From contig JASHUU010000007.1 of the NCBI GenBank assembly GCA_030039795.1, positions 1 to 51,896 on the forward strand: a stretch of 51,896 nt of DNA. Reading direction: 5' to 3'. Within the stretch, counting starts at the first letter, position 1, and each line of letters opens with the position of its first letter. A program made the translations under genes and the position numbers. The notes beneath the pieces are model-generated. The model did no database searches. It worked only from the letters and a program-made list of their open reading frames with translations, and had not been told where the DNA came from. Source of the DNA: Nitrososphaerales archaeon. GTDB lineage: Archaea > Thermoproteota > Nitrososphaeria > Nitrososphaerales > Gagatemarchaeaceae. Of the stretch, positions 47,392-51,896 are shown one piece after another.

Positions 47392-49370
47392 CCGCCCCTG
47401 CCCTCCTCGGATGCGGATTTCAAACTTTCCCAGCCCCCCTTCGAAAGCCTGACGTAGAAGTCTACCGACGAAGGGTCGGAGAGGGAGTCCCTGTTCAGGA
47501 CCTTCTCCGGGTCGGCCCCCATCATGACCCGCTTGATCGGGACCTCGAGCTTCTTCCCGCTGACCGTCCTCGGGACCGAGGGGACCTGCAGGAGGACGTC
47601 TGGGACGTGCCTGGGCGAGAGGTCCGACTTCAGCCTGCCGTTGATCTTGCCCCTTAGCCCGTCGTCGAGCGTCTTCCCTGGCGCGAGCGCGACGAACAGC
47701 GCGAGCCTGCTCTCTTCTCCCGGAGAGCCGAGGTCCACCGCGAGGGAGTCGGCGACCTCCTCGATCGACTCGACGGCCCTGTAGATCTCGCTGGTCCCCA
47801 TCCTCACGCCGTGGCGCTTCAGAGTCGCGTCCGACCTCCCGTAGATCCTGCACGTCCCTCTCTCCGTGACCTCGATCCAGTCGCCGTGCCTCCAGACCCC
47901 GGGGTAGGTCGAGAAGTAGCTCTCCGTGTACCTTCTCCCGTCCGCGTCGCCCCAGAGGAACAGTGGCATGCTGGGCATGGGCTCTGTGATCACCAGCTCG
48001 CCCGTCTCCCCGACGACAGGCCTCCCGTCGGAGTCGTAGGCTTCGACCTTGGCGCCGAGGCACCGGCACTGGATCTCTCCCGCGTTGACCGGGAGGGTGG
48101 GGGAGCCTCCCACGAAGGCGGTGCAGACGTCAGTCCCCCCGCTTATCGAAGCGAGCCAGACGTCAGGCTTCGCCTTGGAGTAGACCCACTCGAAGCACTC
48201 GGCCGAGAGAGGGGAGCCCGTGGAGCCGATGCCTCTCAGCTTGGGCAGCCTGTGGGTCGAGGCGGGCTCCGTCCCTGCCTTCAGACACGAGGAGAGGAAG
48301 GCGGCGCCCGTCCCGAGGAAGGTGACTTCTGCCTTCTCGGCGAGCCCCCAGAGCGCGTCCAGGTCCGGGTATCCGGGGCTCCCGCTGTAGAGGACGAGCG
48401 TGGCTCCCAGGAGGAGGCCTCCCACCAGGTAGTTCCACATCATCCAGCCTGTGGTCGTGAACCAGAAGAACCTGTCATTCGGCCTGATGTCGTTGTGGAA
48501 CGACAGCTCCTTCAGCAGCTCGACCGTTATCCCACCGTTGCCGTGGACTATGGGCTTGGGCGGGCCTGTCGTCCCGGAAGAGTAGAGTATCCAGAGCGGA
48601 TGGTCGAAGGGGAGGGGCTCGTACTCGGGGCTCGCCTTCCCGGCCGTGGCGTCCTCCCACGAGACCGCCCCGTACCCCGGGCTCTCCTCCTCGCCCGCCC
48701 TGACCTCTATGACGCTCTTCACCGTGGGCAGGGCCGCTGCCATCTTCCTCACCTCCTCGGTCCTCGAGTGCCACTGGCCGTTGTACGCGTACCCGTCGGA
48801 CGCGAGCAGGACCTTGGGCCCGACCTGCCCGAACCTGTCGACCACCGCCGGGACGCCGAAGTCCGGCGAGCAGCTCGTCCAGACCGCCCCGATGCTGGCG
48901 CAAGCCAGGACCCCGACGACCGCCTCGGCGCCGTTGTGTATGAACGCCGCCACCCTGTCCCCCTGCTCGACGCCCATCGCCCTGAGGCTGGAGGCGAGCG
49001 CCGCGGTCTTCTTCTCCAGCGCGTCCCACGTCATGGTCTTCGGCCGCGACCCCTCGGCCCTGGCCTCGAGGGCGACCCCGTCCTGCTTCGCGCTGAAGAC
49101 CCGCTCGGCGAAGTTGACGTCCGCCCCGGAGAACCACTTCGCGCCGGGCATCTTCCTTTCCTCCAGGACGATGTAGTCGGCGTCGGAGACGTCGAAGTAC
49201 TTCCAGACTGTCGCCCAGAATGCCTCCAGGTCGTCCACGGACCACTTCCACAGGTCCTGGTACCCGTCGAAGGCGATTCCCCTCTTCTCGAGCCACTTCA
49301 GGTAGGCGGCGATGTTCGTCTTCCTCGCCGACTTCGGGTCGGGCTTCCAGAGGAGCCTGCCAGGTTTCAA
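47388..49370 (-). CDS. aacS: Acetoacetyl-CoA synthetase-like acyl-CoA ligase
   Basis: Activates acetoacetate, or a similar 3-oxo or short branched acid, to the CoA ester using ATP. The 660-residue enzyme has the AACS-type N-terminus LLWKPDPKSARKTNIAAYLKW and GYQDLWKWSVDDLEAFWATVW. It then has the adenylate loop YSSGTTGPPKPIVHGNGG, FFWFTTTGWMMWNYL, and the C-terminal HGDWIEVTERGTCRIYGRSDATLKRHGVRM and catalytic Lys in VPRTVSGKKLEVPIKR. It starts with TTG at 49370; CCTTATAACC about 33 nt upstream is a probable promoter, so it leads a sub-operon with the two DUF35 genes (ATGA overlaps). Substrate is inferred from family resemblance. Confidence 0.9.
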   Translation of the reverse strand: MKPGRLLWKPDPKSARKTNIAAYLKWLEKRGIAFDGYQDLWKWSVDDLEAFWATVWKYFDVSDADYIVLEERKMPGAKWFSGADVNFAERVFSAKQDGVALEARAEGSRPKTMTWDALEKKTAALASSLRAMGVEQGDRVAAFIHNGAEAVVGVLACASIGAVWTSCSPDFGVPAVVDRFGQVGPKVLLASDGYAYNGQWHSRTEEVRKMAAALPTVKSVIEVRAGEEESPGYGAVSWEDATAGKASPEYEPLPFDHPLWILYSSGTTGPPKPIVHGNGGITVELLKELSFHNDIRPNDRFFWFTTTGWMMWNYLVGGLLLGATLVLYSGSPGYPDLDALWGLAEKAEVTFLGTGAAFLSSCLKAGTEPASTHRLPKLRGIGSTGSPLSAECFEWVYSKAKPDVWLASISGGTDVCTAFVGGSPTLPVNAGEIQCRCLGAKVEAYDSDGRPVVGETGELVITEPMPSMPLFLWGDADGRRYTESYFSTYPGVWRHGDWIEVTERGTCRIYGRSDATLKRHGVRMGTSEIYRAVESIEEVADSLAVDLGSPGEESRLALFVALAPGKTLDDGLRGKINGRLKSDLSPRHVPDVLLQVPSVPRTVSGKKLEVPIKRVMMGADPEKVLNRDSLSDPSSVDFYVRLSKGGWESLKSASEEGRGG

Positions 49371-49438
49371 TGACTTGCGCCGCTCCGGGCGCGCCGGTGG
49401 TTATAAGGCGAGCAAGGCCGATGGCGGGCGCGACCAGG

Positions 49439-50596
49439 TCAGCGCTTCATCGTTATGACGGTCCCCACCTGTAAGAGGTCCCCCCAGGCCTGAGCCAGCC
49501 CGCGGTCGACTTCCTTCTTCACCTGCCTCTTCCCGGCCTCTCCCTTCAGCTGCCAGTACAGCTCGCAGACCTTCATCACACCCGCGGCTGCGATCGGGTT
49601 GCCCACGCCGAGCAGCCCTCCTGACGGGTTGATGGGGAGGTCCCCGTCTCTCTGGGTGACCCCCTCTCTGGTGAGCTTCGGCGCCTCGCCCTTGTCCGCG
49701 AGGAGGACGCCCTCCATGTGGTGGAGCTCCTTGTAGTCGAACGGGTCGTAGACCTCGGCGAAGTCGATCTGCTTCTTCGGGTTGTCTATCTTCGCCATCT
49801 TGTACGCCATCCTGGCCGCCTCCTCCACGTACCTCGGGTAGTAGAGGTCGCGGTTGGTCCAGTACTGCGTGTCCACGTTCCACCCCACGCCGTCGATCCA
49901 GACGGGGTCGTCGGTGTACTTCCTCGCCACGTCCTCCGACGCGAGCATCACCGCCGCCGCGCCGTCGGAGGTCGGAGACACGTCGAGCCGCTTGACTGGG
50001 AGGCAGATGGGCTCGCTCTTCATCACGTCGTCTACCGTGATCCTCGCAGGGAGCTGGGCGCAGGGGTGGTCCAGGGCGTTGCCCTTGTTCTTGACAGAGA
50101 CGAGCGCGATGTCCTCCTCCCTCACCTTGTGGACGTGCATGTATCTGCGCATCTCCAGCGAGAATATCCAGAGGAGGGTGACGCCTAGGGGCCTCTCTGT
50201 CGTGTGGTCGAAGATGCTCCAGAATGCGTACTGGGGGTGCGGATGCAGCGGGGACATCTTCTCCTCGCCCACCACCAGGCACGTGTCGAACTGGCCCGAG
50301 GCCACGTGCCACCATCCGGCGACAGGCACGAAGACGCCTGTGCCGCCGCCCACGTACACCCTGCTGTATGGCCTGTTGGTCCCGCCCGCCCCGTCCATCA
50401 GGTACTCGCCTTTCATGTGGACGCCGTCAAAGGCGTCGGGAGCGGTCCCCAGGACCACCGACTCCACGTCCTTGATCTCCATGCCGGCGGAGTCCATCGC
50501 CATCCTGCTGGCTTCGAAGGACATCTCCCGGCCGGTCTCCAGCATCCTCCGCCTGAACTTCGTCATGCCCGCGCCGATCACGGCTACTCTCTTCAC
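49439..50596 (-). CDS. Thiolase-fold protein B lacking catalytic Cys and His
   Basis: A 385-residue member of the SCP-x/archaeal thiolase branch. The fold is clear: VAVIGAGMTKF at the start, SPTSDGAAAVMLASEDVA in the middle and NPSGGLLGVGNPIAAAGV near the end. Where active thiolases have (A)C-A-S-G, this protein has VGGGTGVF, so the nucleophilic Cys is missing. The catalytic His of GHP is Asn (GNP), and the C-terminal Cys/Gly-rich loop is absent. It cannot act as a normal thiolase. Cys-less relatives include the retro-aldolase Ltp2, which uses tyrosines and a DUF35 partner. ATG 50596 lies four bases after the stop of thiolase-fold protein A, so the two are co-transcribed. Confidence 0.87.
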   Translation of the reverse strand: MKRVAVIGAGMTKFRRRMLETGREMSFEASRMAMDSAGMEIKDVESVVLGTAPDAFDGVHMKGEYLMDGAGGTNRPYSRVYVGGGTGVFVPVAGWWHVASGQFDTCLVVGEEKMSPLHPHPQYAFWSIFDHTTERPLGVTLLWIFSLEMRRYMHVHKVREEDIALVSVKNKGNALDHPCAQLPARITVDDVMKSEPICLPVKRLDVSPTSDGAAAVMLASEDVARKYTDDPVWIDGVGWNVDTQYWTNRDLYYPRYVEEAARMAYKMAKIDNPKKQIDFAEVYDPFDYKELHHMEGVLLADKGEAPKLTREGVTQRDGDLPINPSGGLLGVGNPIAAAGVMKVCELYWQLKGEAGKRQVKKEVDRGLAQAWGDLLQVGTVITMKR

Positions 50597-50600
50597 GCCT

Positions 50601-51728
50601 TCATCTCCCTCCTGACAGCGCTATTGCCGCTCCGGTAGCCGTCGGGTTCCCCCTCCACGACAGGGCGAGCGCCGTCTCCGGCCTCCTCACCTGGTTGCCT
50701 CCCGCCTCGCCTCTCAGCTGGAGGACGCACTCGAGGACCTTGTGCGAGCCCGTGGCCTCGATGAGGTAGCCGGTCCCAAGAGAACCGCCGCTCGGGTTGA
50801 CCCTCCCTTCCTCAACCATCTCGACTCCCGCCGACCTGCCCACCCCGATGGAGGCGAGGTGCTGGAGGAGCTTGTAGGAATAGGTGTCATCCAACTCAAG
50901 GACGTCGAAGGCGCGCGCGCCCTTCGCCCCGGACTGCTTCGCGACCGACTTGAACGAGTCGGCTGCGTACGCCGGCTCCTCCACGTCGCCCCCTTCGAAC
51001 CAGGGGGTGCTGGAGCGCCAGGTCAGCCCGTCGACGGACACGCCGTCCTTCTTGTTCTTCTTCGCCCACCTCTCGGACGCCAGTACGACCACTATTCCCG
51101 CCTCCGCGAACTCGGCCTTGTCGTTCTTCATCAGGGGGGCCGCTATCGGGCCGGTCCCGCCGATCTCCTTGAGGCTGAGCCTCCCGCCGTAGCTCGAGCG
51201 GGGGTTGCGGAGGGCCCTGGCCTTCTCCGCCTTCACGGCGCAGCTCAGGTCGTCCCTGGTCACGCCGGACCTCTTCATGAAGGCGCTCATCTCGAGCCCT
51301 GCAAGGACGTCGTAGTTGGCGCCGACCGGCCTGTGGTAAACCGGGTCGAGCGCGAGGTTCTCGACGGCCGTCTTGTCGAGGACGTCGGCCACCTTGCTGT
51401 GCGCCTCCACCGACACCACGTCGGCGACGCCCGAGCGTATGTGCATCACCGCATGACCCATCCCGATTATCCCGTCGCCGGGCACGGTGCAGACCGGGCG
51501 CCTGGCGCCCCCGACCTGGTCCGGGACCATCTCGTCTGTGATGCTCCACCCTTCCCAGAAGTCCTCAGTGCAACAGATGAACGAACCTACGTCCTTCCTC
51601 GGGTCGACCCCTGCGTCGGCGTATGCCTTCGAGGCCGCGAGGTACATGAGCTCCCTGGTCGAGACATCGGTGATGGAGGGCCTGAAGCCCTCGTAGCCGA
51701 CGCCTACTATACAGACGCCGTCAGGCAC
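50601..51728 (-). CDS. Thiolase-fold protein A lacking catalytic Cys and His
   Basis: A 375-residue thiolase-superfamily protein, first gene of the minus-strand cluster. It opens VCIVGVGYEGFRPS; the nucleophile region reads TVPGDGIIGMGHAVMHIRSG, with no Cys at the usual place. The C-terminal block NPSGGSLGTGYLIEATGSHKV has Tyr where thiolases have the catalytic His. A Tyr at or near the active site is reminiscent of Ltp2-type aldolases, though correspondence of the residues is inference. It starts with GTG at 51728; a GATATCTATG box (about 51752-51761) sits about 28 nt upstream, giving a leaderless mRNA. It probably pairs with protein B and the DUF35 proteins. Confidence 0.87.
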   Translation of the reverse strand: MPDGVCIVGVGYEGFRPSITDVSTRELMYLAASKAYADAGVDPRKDVGSFICCTEDFWEGWSITDEMVPDQVGGARRPVCTVPGDGIIGMGHAVMHIRSGVADVVSVEAHSKVADVLDKTAVENLALDPVYHRPVGANYDVLAGLEMSAFMKRSGVTRDDLSCAVKAEKARALRNPRSSYGGRLSLKEIGGTGPIAAPLMKNDKAEFAEAGIVVVLASERWAKKNKKDGVSVDGLTWRSSTPWFEGGDVEEPAYAADSFKSVAKQSGAKGARAFDVLELDDTYSYKLLQHLASIGVGRSAGVEMVEEGRVNPSGGSLGTGYLIEATGSHKVLECVLQLRGEAGGNQVRRPETALALSWRGNPTATGAAIALSGGR

Positions 51729-51896
51729 GCGGACCCCACCCAGCCCTGCATAGATATCGGTTTTGCGCGCCGAACACCCTGGACCTCGTTGACGCCACCA
51801 TCGGGCGCATTGCCGCGTCTCTCCGTTCGTGGCCTCGCGCGCCCAACGTCAGGAGGCTGCGCTGGTCCCGTTGGGAAAGACGCCAGGGGTGAAGTA
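51729..51896. other. Window end without a visible gene
   Basis: Only the promoter of thiolase-fold protein A is seen. No convincing coding frame enters from the right edge. Confidence 0.4.

Noticed and set aside
1-51896. CRISPR array, rRNA genes, insertion sequence or integrase
   Set aside because: No regularly spaced repeats, rRNA-like blocks, transposase or tyrosine/serine recombinase sequence was seen on either strand.

Overview
The window reads as a stretch of archaeal chromosome from an aerobic or oxygen-tolerant member of the Thermoproteota. It is most like the Nitrososphaeria, perhaps a heterotrophic group I.1c-type lineage, but that placement is inference. Archaeal marks are the archaeal-type triosephosphate isomerase, DhnA-type class I aldolase, TyrRS, ArgRS, AsnRS, RadA (with an intein), DUF373 and Mut7-C proteins, inositol-1-phosphate synthase and a four-helix heme A synthase. 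Many genes have a TATA-like box about 26 nt before the start codon (often TTG or GTG), which suggests leaderless transcripts. Most of the window is GC-rich and tightly packed.

Layout: 1-6.2 kb holds tpiA (3' end), a small secreted protein, gdhA, fbp divergent from a class I aldolase, a flavin/F420 split-barrel protein, a membrane class III nucleotidyl cyclase and a C2H2 zinc-finger protein. About 6.2-10.1 kb is a lower-GC island ending at the 3' end of tRNA-Gln(CTG). It carries a membrane-anchored winged-helix regulator, a frameshifted secreted protein, a second copy of the small secreted protein family and a frameshifted zinc peptidase. 10.2-14.1 kb holds an argS-serB-like-class V aminotransferase operon next to tRNA-Arg(CCG), which has an enlarged variable region. 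14.1-15.6 kb is a second lower-GC patch, again at a tRNA 3' end, with two coupled surface-protein genes. 15.8-17.8 kb is a cyclase-TPR signalling protein, followed by a decayed homocitrate/isopropylmalate synthase-like gene.

18.8-31.9 kb is housekeeping: transaldolase, superoxide dismutase, glutamate-1-semialdehyde aminomutase-like enzyme, 8-oxoguanine glycosylase, ctaB-thiI, thioredoxin, ctaA, tyrS, a Mut7-C nuclease, AMMECR1, a glycosyltransferase and asnS. ctaA, ctaB and the hemL-like gene point to heme A and a heme-copper oxidase. 31.9-42.5 kb has radA with a 500-residue homing-endonuclease intein, a large surface protein, inositol-1-phosphate synthase with a palindromic promoter site, a Nudix hydrolase, an unknown duplicated-domain protein, an L22e-like ribosomal protein, and uppS with DUF373.

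42.5-51.9 kb is devoted to acyl-CoA chemistry: a FadD-like ligase, a complete thiolase, a branched-chain aminotransferase, and a minus-strand cluster of two thiolase-fold proteins that have lost the catalytic Cys and His, an acetoacetyl-CoA synthetase and two DUF35 proteins. That last cluster is the best candidate for an undescribed system. It resembles in principle the Cys-less thiolase-fold/DUF35 aldolases (Ltp2-ChsH2 type) rather than true thiolases.
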